The notes: generated from the letters alone by a model not told the origin. 64,000 nucleotides of DNA from Methyloversatilis sp. (GCF_030696805.1 NZ_JAUYRO010000012.1:62001-126000), one strand, 5' to 3'. Shown: positions 9,257-18,274, counted from the stretch's first letter. A program made the numbers and translations.

Positions 9257-10147
9257 TCAGCGCCTGCCCACCCACAATACGCCGGCGATCACCAGCACGG
9301 TACCGGCCATCTGCATGCCTGACACCGGCTCGGCGAGCAGCCACCAGGCGAGGAATACCGTGATGACCGGACCGGTGCTGCCGACCAGCGCAGCGGTCTG
9401 GGCACCCATGCGGCGGATCGCCGCCGACTGCAGGAATACCGGCAGCACGGTGGCGAACAGCGCCATCGCCAACGCCAGCCACCACACCGGTGCCGGCTGG
9501 GCCAGCGCGTCGAGCGGGCGCACGGCGGCGAAGTGCAGGCCGACCGCCACCGTGGACACCAGCGTCGCCAGCGCGGAAAAGCGCGTCGCGCCGAGCTTGC
9601 GGATCGGTGCGGCCGCGCCGGTCAGATAGATCGCAAAACTCAGCGCCGAGCCGAACACCAGCACACAGCCCAGCGCGATGGTCGCTGCTTCGCCGCTGAC
9701 TTCGATGTCGTGCACCACGGCCAGTGCGATGCCGCCATAGCACAGCAGGCTGGCGACGATTTCGCGCGGGGTGATGCGCCGGCCCTGCGCCAGCCAGCCG
9801 ATCAGCAGGGTCAGTGTCGGGTAGGTGAACAGCACCAGCCGTTCCAGCCCGGCGGATATATAGAGCAGGCCGTAGAAATCCAGCATGCTGGCGCCGTAAT
9901 ACCCAAACAGGCCAAGCACGACGACCGTGCTCCAGTCACGGGCCGTCAGCGGCTCACCGCGCGCCGCTTCGCGCCACGCGACGACGATGAACACCGGTGC
10001 CGACAGCAGCATGCGCAGTGCCACCAGCGTCACCGGGTCGACGCCATATGGATACGCCAGCTTGGCCAGGATGGCCTTCAGCGAAAAACCGGCCGACGCG
10101 ATGACGGCGAGCCAGATGCCCAGCCGGGCGTCTGCGGCGGCAGGCAG
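9257..10147 (-). CDS. EamA/DMT family transporter
   Basis: About 296 residues with ten hydrophobic segments in two EamA repeats, typical of drug/metabolite transporters (YdcZ/RhaT-like superfamily) in the inner membrane. The substrate is unknown. The start is a problem: no in-frame ATG, GTG or TTG precedes the first membrane segment (IWLAVIASAGFSLKAILAK). I list a CTG at 10147. The alternative is an ATA at 10156 that overlaps the upstream TAG (ATAG), mimicking an ATGA coupling. The first ATG would remove the first membrane helix. The gene follows the HerA-like ATPase on the same strand. Function class is secure, start is not. Confidence 0.8.
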   Translation of the reverse strand: MPAAADARLGIWLAVIASAGFSLKAILAKLAYPYGVDPVTLVALRMLLSAPVFIVVAWREAARGEPLTARDWSTVVVLGLFGYYGASMLDFYGLLYISAGLERLVLFTYPTLTLLIGWLAQGRRITPREIVASLLCYGGIALAVVHDIEVSGEAATIALGCVLVFGSALSFAIYLTGAAAPIRKLGATRFSALATLVSTVAVGLHFAAVRPLDALAQPAPVWWLALAMALFATVLPVFLQSAAIRRMGAQTAALVGSTGPVITVFLAWWLLAEPVSGMQMAGTVLVIAGVLWVGRR

Positions 10148-10152
10148 TGCGG

Positions 10153-11679
10153 CTATTTTCGTCGCCCGCCAAGGATGGAGCCGAGCACGCCGCGCATGAT
10201 TTCGCGGCCGACCGAACTGGCGATGGTGCGCGCGACCGTCTTGGCCGCCATCTGTGCAATGCCGTCGCGCTGGCCGCCGCGCGGCCCGGTCGAACCGAAC
10301 ACCAGATCGTTCAGTCCGCCGAGCAGACCGCCGTCGCCAGCCGCCGGCCCTCCTGCTGTCGGGGTGGGGGCGGTCGGCGACGGTGTCGCCGATGTGCCGG
10401 CGGCCACCGAGGCGGTCAGCTTTTCGTAGGCGGACTCGCGGTCCAGCGTCTGTTCGTAGCGGCCGCGCATCGGTGAATGCTGGATGATGGCGGCGCGCTC
10501 GGCCTCGGTCAGCGGGCCGAGGCGCGACGCCGGCGGCAGCACGAAAGCGCGCTCCACGACCGATGGACGACCCTTTTCGTCCAGGAAGGACACCAGTGCC
10601 TCGCCGGTACCCAGTTCCATGATGGCCTGTTCGGCATCGAATTCCGGATTGGCGCGCATTGTCTGGGCGGCCGTCTTGACTGCCTTCTGGTCGCGCGGCG
10701 TGAACGCGCGCAGCGCGTGCTGCACGCGATTGCCGAGCTGGCCGAGCACGGTGTCCGGCACGTCGAGCGGGTTCTGAGTCACGAAATACACGCCGACGCC
10801 CTTGGAGCGGATCAGGCGCACCACTTGCTCGACCTTCTCCAGCAGCGCGGGCGGTGCGTCGCTGAACAGCAGGTGCGCCTCGTCGAAGAAGAACACGAGC
10901 TTGGGCTTGTCCATGTCGCCGACTTCCGGCAGCTGTTCGAACAGCTCGGCCAGCAGCCACAGCAGAAAGGTGGAATACAACTTGGGCGAGTTGTACAGCT
11001 GGTCGGCGGCCAGCACATTGATGGTGCCGCGGCCGTGCTCGTCGTGCGTCATCAGGTCGGCAATGTCGAGCATGGGTTCGCCGAAGAAGCGGTCGGCGCC
11101 CTGTTCTTCCAGCGTCAGCAGGCCGCGCTGGATGGCGCCGATCGACGCTGTCGACACATTGCCGTACTGCGTCTTGAACTGCGCCGCGTTGTCGCCGACG
11201 TGCTGCACCAGCGCCCGCAGATCCTTCATGTCGAGCAGCAGCAGGCCGTGATCGTCGGCCACCTTGAACACGATGGTCAGCACGCCGGTCTGGGTGTCGT
11301 TCAGGCCGAGCAGGCGGGCCAGCAACAGCGGGCCCATGTCGCTGATGGTGGCGCGGATTGGATGGCCGGACTGGCCGAACACGTCCCAGAAGCAGACCGG
11401 GCTCGGATAGGGCGTGAAATCGGTGATGCCGAGCAGGTCCAGGCGCTGCTGAAGTTTCGGGCTCACGCTGCCGGCCGCTCCCATGCCGGACAGGTCGCCC
11501 TTCACGTCCGCCATGAACACCGGTGTGCCTATATAAGAGAAGCGCTCGGCCAGCGATTGCAGCGTCACCGTCTTGCCGGTGCCGGTGGCGCCGGTGATCA
11601 GGCCATGGCGATTCGCCATATTGGGCAGCAGGGCGAGCGAGAGGTCGCCCGCGCGGGCGACGTAAAGCGGTTCGGCCAT
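10153..11679 (-). CDS. HerA-like ATPase, DUF853 family (YjgR-like)
   Basis: 508 residues; the ATG at 11679 ([11 protein letters not shown]) is the family-typical start. Walker A is GATGTGKT at 30-37, and Walker B-like [12 protein letters not shown] lies mid-protein. The family is related to HerA/FtsK helicases, but its E. coli member YjgR has no firm role. A Gly/Ala/Pro-rich linker near residue 440 and a short C-terminal helix ([20 protein letters not shown]) are normal for the family. Soluble, probably hexameric by family analogy. Followed directly by the EamA transporter gene. Confidence 0.88.
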   Translation of the reverse strand: MAEPLYVARAGDLSLALLPNMANRHGLITGATGTGKTVTLQSLAERFSYIGTPVFMADVKGDLSGMGAAGSVSPKLQQRLDLLGITDFTPYPSPVCFWDVFGQSGHPIRATISDMGPLLLARLLGLNDTQTGVLTIVFKVADDHGLLLLDMKDLRALVQHVGDNAAQFKTQYGNVSTASIGAIQRGLLTLEEQGADRFFGEPMLDIADLMTHDEHGRGTINVLAADQLYNSPKLYSTFLLWLLAELFEQLPEVGDMDKPKLVFFFDEAHLLFSDAPPALLEKVEQVVRLIRSKGVGVYFVTQNPLDVPDTVLGQLGNRVQHALRAFTPRDQKAVKTAAQTMRANPEFDAEQAIMELGTGEALVSFLDEKGRPSVVERAFVLPPASRLGPLTEAERAAIIQHSPMRGRYEQTLDRESAYEKLTASVAAGTSATPSPTAPTPTAGGPAAGDGGLLGGLNDLVFGSTGPRGGQRDGIAQMAAKTVARTIASSVGREIMRGVLGSILGGRRK

Positions 11680-11798
11680 GGCTTTCAGTCCTTCGGAAGG
11701 GATGTCCGCGATGCTACCAGCGGACGCGGCCCGACTGGCAGGACCGACTTGGCGTGGCGGGCATTGACCGGAGCAGTGGGTCGTCGAGTCGGCGCCGG

Positions 11799-11860
11799 GC
11801 CGCCCCAAGGCGACTTGCCCCCCTCGGGGGGCGGGGCGGGCGCAGCCCGGCCCAGGGGGT
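11799..11860. repeat. Intergenic GC-rich hairpin repeat
   Basis: Between the HerA-like gene and the diguanylate cyclase lies a block beginning GGGCCGCCCCAAGGCGACTT, with a central perfect hairpin GCCCCCC-TC-GGGGGGC at 11817-11832 and ending GGGGGTCGTC. From memory this matches a dispersed intergenic element common in Burkholderiales and relatives, often at 3' ends of genes. It sits just after the stop of the leftward cyclase gene (11863), so it may serve as its terminator or mRNA-stabilising structure. I see only one copy in this window. Confidence 0.55.
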
Positions 11861-11862
11861 CG

Positions 11863-13491
11863 TCAACTCCCGGTCGCGAACCGGAACTGCGATTTGCCGG
11901 CGCGTTTGGCTTCGTACATCGCATCGTCAGCGCGGCGCATCAGTTTGTCGGCTGCGTCCGCTGGCGTCGCCGTGTAGGCCACACCGACGCTGGCACCGAT
12001 GGTCGCCGACTGGCCGTCGCCGCAGTCGACCGGGCGCGCCAGCGTGCTCACGATCTTCGATGCGATGAAGCGGGCGGTGTCGGCGCTTTCGAGCGCGCAC
12101 AGCACGACCACGAATTCGTCGCCACCGATGCGCGCAACCAGATCAGTGCGCCGCACCACGGCCTCCAGATGGCGGGCGGCGGCGACCAGCACGCGGTCAC
12201 CGGCGTCATGGCCCATCGTGTCATTGACCTGCTTGAAGCCATCGAGATCGACCACCATCAGCGCCAGGCCTGAGTCGGGCCGCAGCGAGGCCAGTGCGTC
12301 GCCGAGCCGGTGTTCGATGCCGCGCCTGTTCAGCAGACCGGTCAGCGGGTCGCGCTCGGCCATGGCGATTGCGCTGGCTTCGGCGCGCTTCTGTTCGGTC
12401 ACGTCGTTGACGATGCCCTGCATCAGGTTGCCGGGCATCGGGTTGAGCACCAGATGCAGCCAGAGCGAACCCGCCGTGCCGTGCGGCATTTCGAAATCCG
12501 CTGCGGCCGGTCGCTGGTCGCTCAGCGTGCGCACCATCAATGCATCGAGTCGCGACGTGTCGTCGCCCAGCAGCGCGCCCAGCGCATAGCGGCGGGCAGC
12601 GTCGCCGTGCGCCGGCAGGCCCAGCATGCGCGAAAACCACGGATTCCAGTCCTGCAACACGCCTTCGCCGTCGAGCGTGAAGATGCCGGTCTGCGCACTT
12701 TCGAACAGCAGCCTGAACTTGCGTTCCGATTCCTCGCGCTGAGCGCGCATGTCGCGCTCTGCCGCCAGCAGATCGCCGGTGCGGCCGATCAGGCTGTTGA
12801 TGTCCTCGGTCAGCCGGCCGATCTCGTCGTTGCGGTGACCGGGCGGCAGCACGATCTGCTCGCCGCTGCCCACCGTGAGCTGGTGCAGGTCGTCGGACAG
12901 CTTCTTGACCGGACGCGTCACCATATTGAGAACCACCCAGGCGACTGCCAGCACGACGACGACCAGCTGCACCAGCAGAATGATGGCGATATAGCGGGAA
13001 TAGGCGCCAGCGTCGTGCTTGATGCGTTCGGCGGCCGGCCACAGCTGCAGCTCGCCGACTCGCTCCGCCGGATCGAACGGGGAAGCAAGTCGCAGCGTGA
13101 GCACCGGCAGTGTGACCGTCTGGGTATCGACCGAGGCTTCGCCGACGGCCGCCAGTTCGTTTTCGCCTTCGCGGATGACCACCCGCGACACGGTGCCATT
13201 GCGCAGCAGGCCACGCGCGACTTCGTTGGCGAGCTGCTCGTCGCGGGCGAAGGCCGCGACGCTTGCGGTGCGCTCCACCGTTTCCATCAGCTCGACCAGG
13301 CTCTGCTTCATGCGCTCGCGTTCTTCGCGCGCCACCATCACCGTGCTGGCGAGCGCGACCAGGATGCCGACCAGTCCGGCAAAGAACAGGATGAGCAGCG
13401 TGGTGCGCCAGACCACGCTGGCGCCGAGCCGGCGCGACTGCGCCGTGCCGGCACCGGAATCCGGGGCACGCGTCAGCGGATCAGTCTTCAA
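11863..13491 (-). CDS. Membrane diguanylate cyclase (CHASE8-like, HAMP, PAS, GGDEF)
   Basis: About 542 residues from a TTG at 13491 that overlaps the end of the upstream gene by 11 bases; a GTG at 13419 is an alternative. Two membrane helices (about 25-47 and 160-182) flank a periplasmic domain of the kind found in YfiN/TpbB (CHASE8). After these come a HAMP region, a PAS domain (FRLLFESAQTGIFTLDG) and a GGDEF domain with the intact catalytic motif GGDEF. RRTD, five residues before it, is an intact RxxD inhibitory site. It should make c-di-GMP in response to a periplasmic cue. Its coupling to the binding-like protein and outer-membrane barrel suggests those supply the cue. Confidence 0.88.
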   Translation of the reverse strand: MKTDPLTRAPDSGAGTAQSRRLGASVVWRTTLLILFFAGLVGILVALASTVMVAREERERMKQSLVELMETVERTASVAAFARDEQLANEVARGLLRNGTVSRVVIREGENELAAVGEASVDTQTVTLPVLTLRLASPFDPAERVGELQLWPAAERIKHDAGAYSRYIAIILLVQLVVVVLAVAWVVLNMVTRPVKKLSDDLHQLTVGSGEQIVLPPGHRNDEIGRLTEDINSLIGRTGDLLAAERDMRAQREESERKFRLLFESAQTGIFTLDGEGVLQDWNPWFSRMLGLPAHGDAARRYALGALLGDDTSRLDALMVRTLSDQRPAAADFEMPHGTAGSLWLHLVLNPMPGNLMQGIVNDVTEQKRAEASAIAMAERDPLTGLLNRRGIEHRLGDALASLRPDSGLALMVVDLDGFKQVNDTMGHDAGDRVLVAAARHLEAVVRRTDLVARIGGDEFVVVLCALESADTARFIASKIVSTLARPVDCGDGQSATIGASVGVAYTATPADAADKLMRRADDAMYEAKRAGKSQFRFATGS

Positions 13492-13915
13492 GGCGCAGCA
13501 CCGTCCTGACGCGCGGATCGACCACGGCGGCATTGATGTAGCCGATGGCGTTGCGGTCGCGCGCCACCCGTTCGATCACCACGGCCGCGTCCTCGATCTG
13601 CAGGGGCGGCTGGGTGCGGCCGGAGAAGCGCAGGCGTGCCCAGTAAGCGTCGATCTCCGGAATGCCGCGCCGCACCAGCGCCTGATAGAAAGCCTGGCGC
13701 AGCGGCAGGGTGTCGATGACCAGGGCCGGCATACCCGGCTGCAGGTGCTTGATGCGACCAAGAAACAGATGGCTCACCTCTTCACGGCTGATGCTGTCGA
13801 TACCGCTGTCGGGATTGACGATCACCGCGATGCCATGGGCTGCGACTGCAGCGCCGTAAAGCGCGAGCCAGAGCGCCAGCAGCAGACGGAGCGGCATGAG
13901 TGTAGCTGGCTTCAA
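13481..13915 (-). CDS. Short periplasmic phosphate-binding-like protein
   Basis: 144 residues. A signal peptide covers about 1-25 (LLLALWLALYGAAVAA). The rest resembles one lobe of PstS-like substrate-binding proteins: an N-terminal strand (GIAVIVNPDSGI), SREEVSHLFLGR, and RNAIGYINAA near the end. It is half the length of a true transporter binding protein, and no ABC permease is nearby, so a sensory rather than transport role is inferred. Its ATG overlaps the upstream porin-like gene stop (ATGA) and its 3' end overlaps the cyclase start. Confidence 0.75.
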   Translation of the reverse strand: MKPATLMPLRLLLALWLALYGAAVAAHGIAVIVNPDSGIDSISREEVSHLFLGRIKHLQPGMPALVIDTLPLRQAFYQALVRRGIPEIDAYWARLRFSGRTQPPLQIEDAAVVIERVARDRNAIGYINAAVVDPRVRTVLRLED

Positions 13916-15144
13916 AACACGAAATCCAGCGTGATCGAATAGAGCGTCATGCCGACACTGCGCGCCGGCATGCCTCGCGAATCGATGATGAGCACCGATT
14001 CGGCCGCGTCGACATGATCGACCTGAAATTTTAATGCGTAATTGCGCGCAAAATCATAGCGCACGCCCGCCCCGATCGAGCGCTGGTTCATCGTCAGCCG
14101 GTCGACGGCAAAATCGTAGTTCGCCTGCAGACCGGCCAGCGGTGCCGGCAGCGACAGGTCGCGCTGTTCCTGCGGGTTGAAAGACAGCCGCGAGTACGTC
14201 ACATAAGGCTTCCACGCGCCAACCCGGTAGGCCAGCAGGACGTTGGCGCCGTTGCCGTGGTAGGTCGGAAATTGCGAAAAGCGAGACCAGCTGAACAGTG
14301 CCTGGGCCGAGAACGGGCCACGCTCGTACAGCGCGCCCAGGCCGGCGAAGGTCAGATGATGCGATGCGTCGATCTGTGCCGCCCGCTGCTGCGCGAGGGC
14401 ATTGGGTGCCGCAGCCAGCGCGGCGGCCAGCGGAGCCAGCGCGCGATCGCTTGAAGTATAGGTATCGCCCCAGGCGGCACGCAGCGTCAGCCCCTCGCGC
14501 ACCCAGTCCAGCGTGGCGCCGAGCCGGCGCGCATCGGACGGTCGGAAGCGGCTGCCGTACAGCGACAGGTCGCCGCGCGAGTGGCCGCCGTACAGGCGCA
14601 GGCTGAGCAGGCCGTCGCCGGCCGACCGGCGCAGCGTCAGATCGAGACCGTCGAACAGGTCCTGTGTGACGATCCCGAGCACTTCGGGCGATGGTCGCAC
14701 GGTGGTGAAGGCGTAGCCGACATGGCGCGAGTCGCCATCGAGGTAGAGATCGACGCCCAGCCTGCCGACGCGCACATCCAGCGTGTCCGAGGGTGAGTAG
14801 CGGAGGAAGGTCCAGGACAGTTGTGGCGTCCATTTGCCTTCACTGTCGAGCCGGCTCACGCTCTGGATCTGCGCCGACCAGTGGCCATCGAAGGTCGCGC
14901 TGGCCTGCACGCCGATGCGGCTGTCGCCGCGAAAGCCGACGCGGCCTCCGTCATGGCCGCCGGCCTGTTCGAGATCGCGCCTGTAGGTAAGTCCGTCGCT
15001 GCCGTGGTAGCCGGCGCCGAACGTGCCGAAGCCGCCGAAGCGCCAGACCGGTTCCGGCGTGCCGGTATCGGCGCGGGCGGCGCCGGCCGACAGCGACAGC
15101 AGGATGAACAGCAGGCAAACGGGTGTCGAAAGTCGAGTTTTCAT
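13912..15144 (-). CDS. Outer-membrane beta-barrel (porin-like) protein
   Basis: 410 residues from ATG 15144 (MKTRLSTPVCLLF), with a signal peptide ending near ARADTG. The mature part starts with a barrel-like strand (FGGFGTFGAGYHGSDG), continues with alternating aromatic/polar strands, and ends in ITLDFVF with a C-terminal Phe. It resembles the porin-like proteins found beside GGDEF genes in proteobacteria; substrate unknown. It is the first gene of a three-gene set with the binding-like protein and the cyclase. It is divergent from yebC, with 144 bases of shared upstream region. Confidence 0.78.
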   Translation of the reverse strand: MKTRLSTPVCLLFILLSLSAGAARADTGTPEPVWRFGGFGTFGAGYHGSDGLTYRRDLEQAGGHDGGRVGFRGDSRIGVQASATFDGHWSAQIQSVSRLDSEGKWTPQLSWTFLRYSPSDTLDVRVGRLGVDLYLDGDSRHVGYAFTTVRPSPEVLGIVTQDLFDGLDLTLRRSAGDGLLSLRLYGGHSRGDLSLYGSRFRPSDARRLGATLDWVREGLTLRAAWGDTYTSSDRALAPLAAALAAAPNALAQQRAAQIDASHHLTFAGLGALYERGPFSAQALFSWSRFSQFPTYHGNGANVLLAYRVGAWKPYVTYSRLSFNPQEQRDLSLPAPLAGLQANYDFAVDRLTMNQRSIGAGVRYDFARNYALKFQVDHVDAAESVLIIDSRGMPARSVGMTLYSITLDFVF

Positions 15145-15288
15145 GCGTCGAGGCAAAAGTCCATTAGGTCCGGGCGTGGCAAGCCTTACCCGAACATCGT
15201 TAACGGGTACCCTGCGTCCCACTTGAGCGTGCGCGAGTGACGCTCTCGACTAAAATCACGCCTCGCACAACACGGACGGAAGTCATTC

Positions 15289-16017
15289 ATGGCAGGTCAT
15301 TCGAAATGGGCCAATATCCAGCACCGCAAGGGGCGACAGGACGCCAAGCGGGGCAAGGTATTCACCAAGCTGATCAAGGAAGTCACCGTGGCTGCCCGCA
15401 TGGGTGGCGGCGACCCGAACTTCAACCCGCGCCTGCGCATGGCGGTCGACAAGGCCAAGGCGGAGAACATGCCGGGCGAAAACATAGAGCGCGCCATCAA
15501 GCGCGGTACCGGTGAGCTCGAAGGCGTGAGTTACGAGGAAATCCGCTATGAGGGCTACGGCATCGGCGGTACGGCGGTCATGGTCGATTGCCTGACCGAC
15601 AACCGCATACGCACCGTGGCCGACGTGCGTCACGCGTTTTCTAAGTACGGCGGCAATCTGGGTACCGACGGCTCGGTCGCCTTCATGTTCAAGCACTGCG
15701 GCCAGTTCATCTTCGCGCCCGGCACGCCGGAAGACGCGTTGATGGAAGCGGCGCTCGAAGCCGGCGCCGAAGACGTCGTCAGCAACGATGACGGTTCGAT
15801 CGAAGTGCTCAGCCCGCCGAACGATTTCGTCGCCGTGAAGGACGCGCTCGAAAAGGCCGGCTTCAAGCCCGAATTCGCAGAAGTGACGATGAAGCCGCTG
15901 AACGAGAACGTGCTGACCGGCGACGACACGGCCCGGATGCAGAAACTTCTGGACGCACTGGACAGTCTCGATGATGTGCAGGACGTCTACACCACCGCCG
16001 TGATGGACGAAGACTGA
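15289..16017 (+). CDS. yebC: YebC/PmpR family protein
   Basis: 242 residues, full family length, opening with the invariant [15 protein letters not shown]. Members bind DNA as regulators (PmpR) or, by more recent work, assist translation of difficult motifs; both roles are family knowledge. In many proteobacteria yebC precedes ruvC, but here it is followed by the YbjQ-type gene. A TAAAAT at 15251-15256 could be a -10 element, without a good -35. Confidence 0.95.
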   Translation: MAGHSKWANIQHRKGRQDAKRGKVFTKLIKEVTVAARMGGGDPNFNPRLRMAVDKAKAENMPGENIERAIKRGTGELEGVSYEEIRYEGYGIGGTAVMVDCLTDNRIRTVADVRHAFSKYGGNLGTDGSVAFMFKHCGQFIFAPGTPEDALMEAALEAGAEDVVSNDDGSIEVLSPPNDFVAVKDALEKAGFKPEFAEVTMKPLNENVLTGDDTARMQKLLDALDSLDDVQDVYTTAVMDED

Positions 16018-16036
16018 CCAACCTGGGAATCGACAC

Positions 16037-16354
16037 ATGCTGATGACCACCACGCAGACGCTCGAAGGCCGTCCGATACGCCAGTACTACGGCGTCGTCA
16101 CCGGTGAAGCCATAATTGGCGCCAACATTTTCAAGGACATGTTCGCCAGCATCCGCAACGTGGTCGGCGGCCGCGCCGGCGCCTACGAAAGCACACTGGC
16201 CGATGCGCGCGAAGCCGCAATGGAAGAAATGGGCGAGGTCGCCGCAAAGCTCGGCGCCAACGCCATTGTCGGCATCGACATCGACTATGAAGTGCTGGGT
16301 GCCGACAACGGCATGCTGATGGTGTGCGTCAGCGGTACCGCGGTCAGCATCTGA
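16037..16354 (+). CDS. YbjQ/UPF0145 family protein
   Basis: 105 residues, matching the short YbjQ family along its length ([20 protein letters not shown] near the start; [13 protein letters not shown] near the end). These proteins form small ring-like oligomers of unknown function. It starts 19 bases after yebC with a GGGA ribosome site, so is likely in the same transcript. No signal peptide or membrane segment. Confidence 0.92.
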   Translation: MLMTTTQTLEGRPIRQYYGVVTGEAIIGANIFKDMFASIRNVVGGRAGAYESTLADAREAAMEEMGEVAAKLGANAIVGIDIDYEVLGADNGMLMVCVSGTAVSI

Positions 16355-16370
16355 CCCAGACGGCACGAGA

Positions 16371-16398
16371 TTGACAAACCCGCCCGTTTCGCCAGAAT
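16371..16398 (+). promoter_or_regulatory. Probable metX promoter
   Basis: A perfect -35 TTGACA (16371-16376) is followed after 16 bases by CAGAAT (16393-16398), a 4/6 match to the -10 consensus. Transcription would start near 16405, a few bases before the SAM-II aptamer, as expected for a riboswitch-controlled leader. Confidence 0.6.
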
Positions 16399-16412
16399 GC
16401 GGGCTCAGTGTG

Positions 16413-16467
16413 GTGCGCCGATTTGTCTCAGCTTGCGGGCGCATAATAAATACGGCTAAAGCGAGGG
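16413..16467 (+). promoter_or_regulatory. SAM-II riboswitch upstream of metX
   Basis: The RNA matches the SAM-II pattern: GCGC-C-GAUUU, then UUGC--GCGC, an A/U-rich AUAAUAAAU linker and GCUAAA. It folds as a classic H-type pseudoknot. P1 pairs 16413-16419 with 16438-16444. P2 pairs CUUGC (16432-16436) with GCGAG (16461-16465). The 3' strand of P2 overlaps GAGGG at 16463-16467, the only Shine-Dalgarno-like sequence before metX, so S-adenosylmethionine binding would hide it. SAM-II is known mainly from Alphaproteobacteria in front of methionine genes; its gene context here (metX) fits. Confidence 0.85.
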
Positions 16468-16469
16468 CG

Positions 16470-16502
16470 ACCCGGTCCTGGCTTTGGCCTACCGGGTTTT
16501 TT
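16470..16502 (+). terminator. Hairpin with U-tract immediately before metX start
   Basis: A stem of ACCCGGU (16470-16476) with ACCGGGU (16491-16497), containing an inner GGC/GCC pairing, is followed by Us up to 16502. It looks like an intrinsic terminator but ends two bases before the metX AUG at 16504. It could be an attenuator coupled to the riboswitch. Alternatively it is a structural bridge that brings the GAGGG at 16463-16467 to within about 8 unpaired bases of the AUG. Confidence 0.6.
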
Positions 16503-16503
16503 C

Positions 16504-17646
16504 ATGGCCAATGATTTCCCTCGTTCCACCGGCAGCGTAGGCGTCGTCGCACCGCTGTCGGCCCGTTTCGACACGCCGTTGACGCTCAAGAGCGGTGCCG
16601 TGCTGCCCGGTTTCGAACTGATGTACGAAACCTACGGCACGCTCAATGGCGCGCGCTCGAACGCCGTGCTCGTGTGCCCGGCGCTGTCCGGCCACCACCA
16701 TGCAGCCGGTGTGCATGCCGATGCGCCGGACAACACCGGCTGGTGGGACAACCTGATCGGTCCGGGCAAGCCGCTCGATACATCGAAATTCTTCGTCGTC
16801 AGCATCAACAATCTCGGCGGCTGTCACGGCTCGACCGGCCCGGTCAGCGCCAATCCGGACACCGGCCGGCCCTGGGGCGCCGATTTCCCGGTTGTGACGG
16901 TTGAGGACTGGATGGCGGCGCAGGCGCTGCTGGCCGACCGGCTGGGTGTGGACAGCTGGGCCGCCATTATCGGCGGCAGCCTGGGCGGCATGCAGGCCAT
17001 GGCCTGGGCGATCCATCTGCCGGCGCGCGTGCGCCACGCCATCGTGGTCGCCTCGGCGCCCAAGTTGACGGCGCAGAACATCGCGTTCAACGAGGTGGCA
17101 CGACAGGCCATCATCACCGACCCGGATTTCCACGGCGGCCACTTCTACGAACACGGCACGCTGCCCCGCCGCGGCCTGCGGCTGGCCCGCATGCTGGGTC
17201 ACATCACCTATCAGTCGGACGACCTGATGGCGGAGAAATTCGGCCGCCGGCTGCGCGAGGGCGGACGCAAGTTCAGTTTCGAGGTCGAATTCGAGGTCGA
17301 GTCCTACCTGCGCTATCAGGGCGACAAGTTCGCCGCCAGCTTCGACGCGAACACCTATCTGCTGGCCACGCGCGCGCTCGACTACTTCGATCCGGCGGGC
17401 GATGCAGGGGGCGATCTGGCAGCGGCCTTCGCGCCGGTCACGGCCGATTTCCTGCTGGTGTCGTTCTCGACCGACTGGCGGTTCGCGCCAGCGCGCTCGC
17501 GTGAAATCGTCGATGCGCTGATGCGCAACCGGCGCAATGTGAGCTACGCCGAAATCGAATCGAGCGCCGGCCACGACTCCTTCCTGCTCGACGACCCGCA
17601 CTATCACGCGGTGCTGCGCGCCTATTTCGACAACATCACGGTGTGA
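16504..17646 (+). CDS. metX: Homoserine O-acyltransferase MetX
   Basis: 380 residues, cytosolic alpha/beta hydrolase fold. It acylates the hydroxyl of L-homoserine, the first committed step of methionine synthesis. The nucleophile Ser near 159 sits in GGSLGGMQ; the Asp (FSTDW) and His ([10 protein letters not shown], near 357) of the triad are present. Many proteobacterial MetX enzymes use succinyl-CoA rather than acetyl-CoA, so the donor is open. AUG at 16504 is the only start after the in-frame stop at 16447. It lies behind a SAM-II riboswitch and is followed 7 bases later by metW. Confidence 0.95.
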   Translation: MANDFPRSTGSVGVVAPLSARFDTPLTLKSGAVLPGFELMYETYGTLNGARSNAVLVCPALSGHHHAAGVHADAPDNTGWWDNLIGPGKPLDTSKFFVVSINNLGGCHGSTGPVSANPDTGRPWGADFPVVTVEDWMAAQALLADRLGVDSWAAIIGGSLGGMQAMAWAIHLPARVRHAIVVASAPKLTAQNIAFNEVARQAIITDPDFHGGHFYEHGTLPRRGLRLARMLGHITYQSDDLMAEKFGRRLREGGRKFSFEVEFEVESYLRYQGDKFAASFDANTYLLATRALDYFDPAGDAGGDLAAAFAPVTADFLLVSFSTDWRFAPARSREIVDALMRNRRNVSYAEIESSAGHDSFLLDDPHYHAVLRAYFDNITV

Positions 17647-17653
17647 GGCCGAC

Positions 17654-18244
17654 ATGAGCACACTGGACATCCGCATCGACCACGACGTCATCGCTTCCTG
17701 GGTTGCAGAAGGGGCGCGCGTGCTCGACCTGGGCTGCGGCGACGGCGAATTGCTGCGCTATCTGAAGGACAAGCGGGGGGCGAGCGGCTACGGCGTTGAA
17801 ATCGACGTCGAGCGCGTGATCGCCGGCATGAAGAACGGCGTCAACGTGCTGCAGATCGACCTTGAAGAAGGGCTGTACGACTTCGAGGACCAGAGCTTCG
17901 ACCTGGTCATCATTTCGAATGCGCTGCAGACGCTGCACCGCACCGAAAAGCTGCTGTGTGAAATGTTGCGCGTCGGCCGCGAAGCGGTGGTGAGCTTCCC
18001 GAACTTCGCCTACTGGAAGCACCGCGTGGCCATCATGGACGGCCACATGCCGGTGTCCGACCGGCTGCCCTTCCAGTGGTACGACACGCCGAACGTGCGC
18101 TTCTTCACCGTCGCCGACTTCGAGGCGCTGTGCGACAAGCTGGGCATTTCGGTGCGCGAGCGACTGGTGCTCGATGATGCCGGCAAGCCGGTGACCGAAG
18201 AACACAACTTCCTCGGCAGCTTCGCGCTGTACCGGCTCGGCTGA
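17654..18244 (+). CDS. metW: Methionine biosynthesis protein MetW
   Basis: 196 residues with a class I methyltransferase-like fold; the SAM-binding-type loop VLDLGCGDGELLRYL is at about 23-37. MetW occurs beside metX in proteobacteria and is needed with it for homoserine acylation in several species, but its exact reaction is unsettled. Seven-base spacing from metX and shared direction place it under the same riboswitch. Confidence 0.95.
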   Translation: MSTLDIRIDHDVIASWVAEGARVLDLGCGDGELLRYLKDKRGASGYGVEIDVERVIAGMKNGVNVLQIDLEEGLYDFEDQSFDLVIISNALQTLHRTEKLLCEMLRVGREAVVSFPNFAYWKHRVAIMDGHMPVSDRLPFQWYDTPNVRFFTVADFEALCDKLGISVRERLVLDDAGKPVTEEHNFLGSFALYRLG

Positions 18245-18247
18245 CGT

Positions 18248-18264
18248 ACGGCGCAGCGCGCCGT
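18248..18264. terminator. Perfect palindrome between convergent metW and YaiI genes
   Basis: ACGGCGC-AGC-GCGCCGT forms a 7-bp GC-rich stem directly after the metW stop, between two convergent genes. There is no U-tract on either strand, so it may act as a weak or Rho-assisted bidirectional terminator or protect 3' ends. Confidence 0.35.
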
Positions 18265-18274
18265 CCCTGACCGG

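Noticed and set aside
10477-12273. 598-codon plus-strand frame across the HerA-like and cyclase genes
   Set aside because: It crosses two real minus-strand genes and the intergenic repeat, with no recognisable domain or ribosome site.
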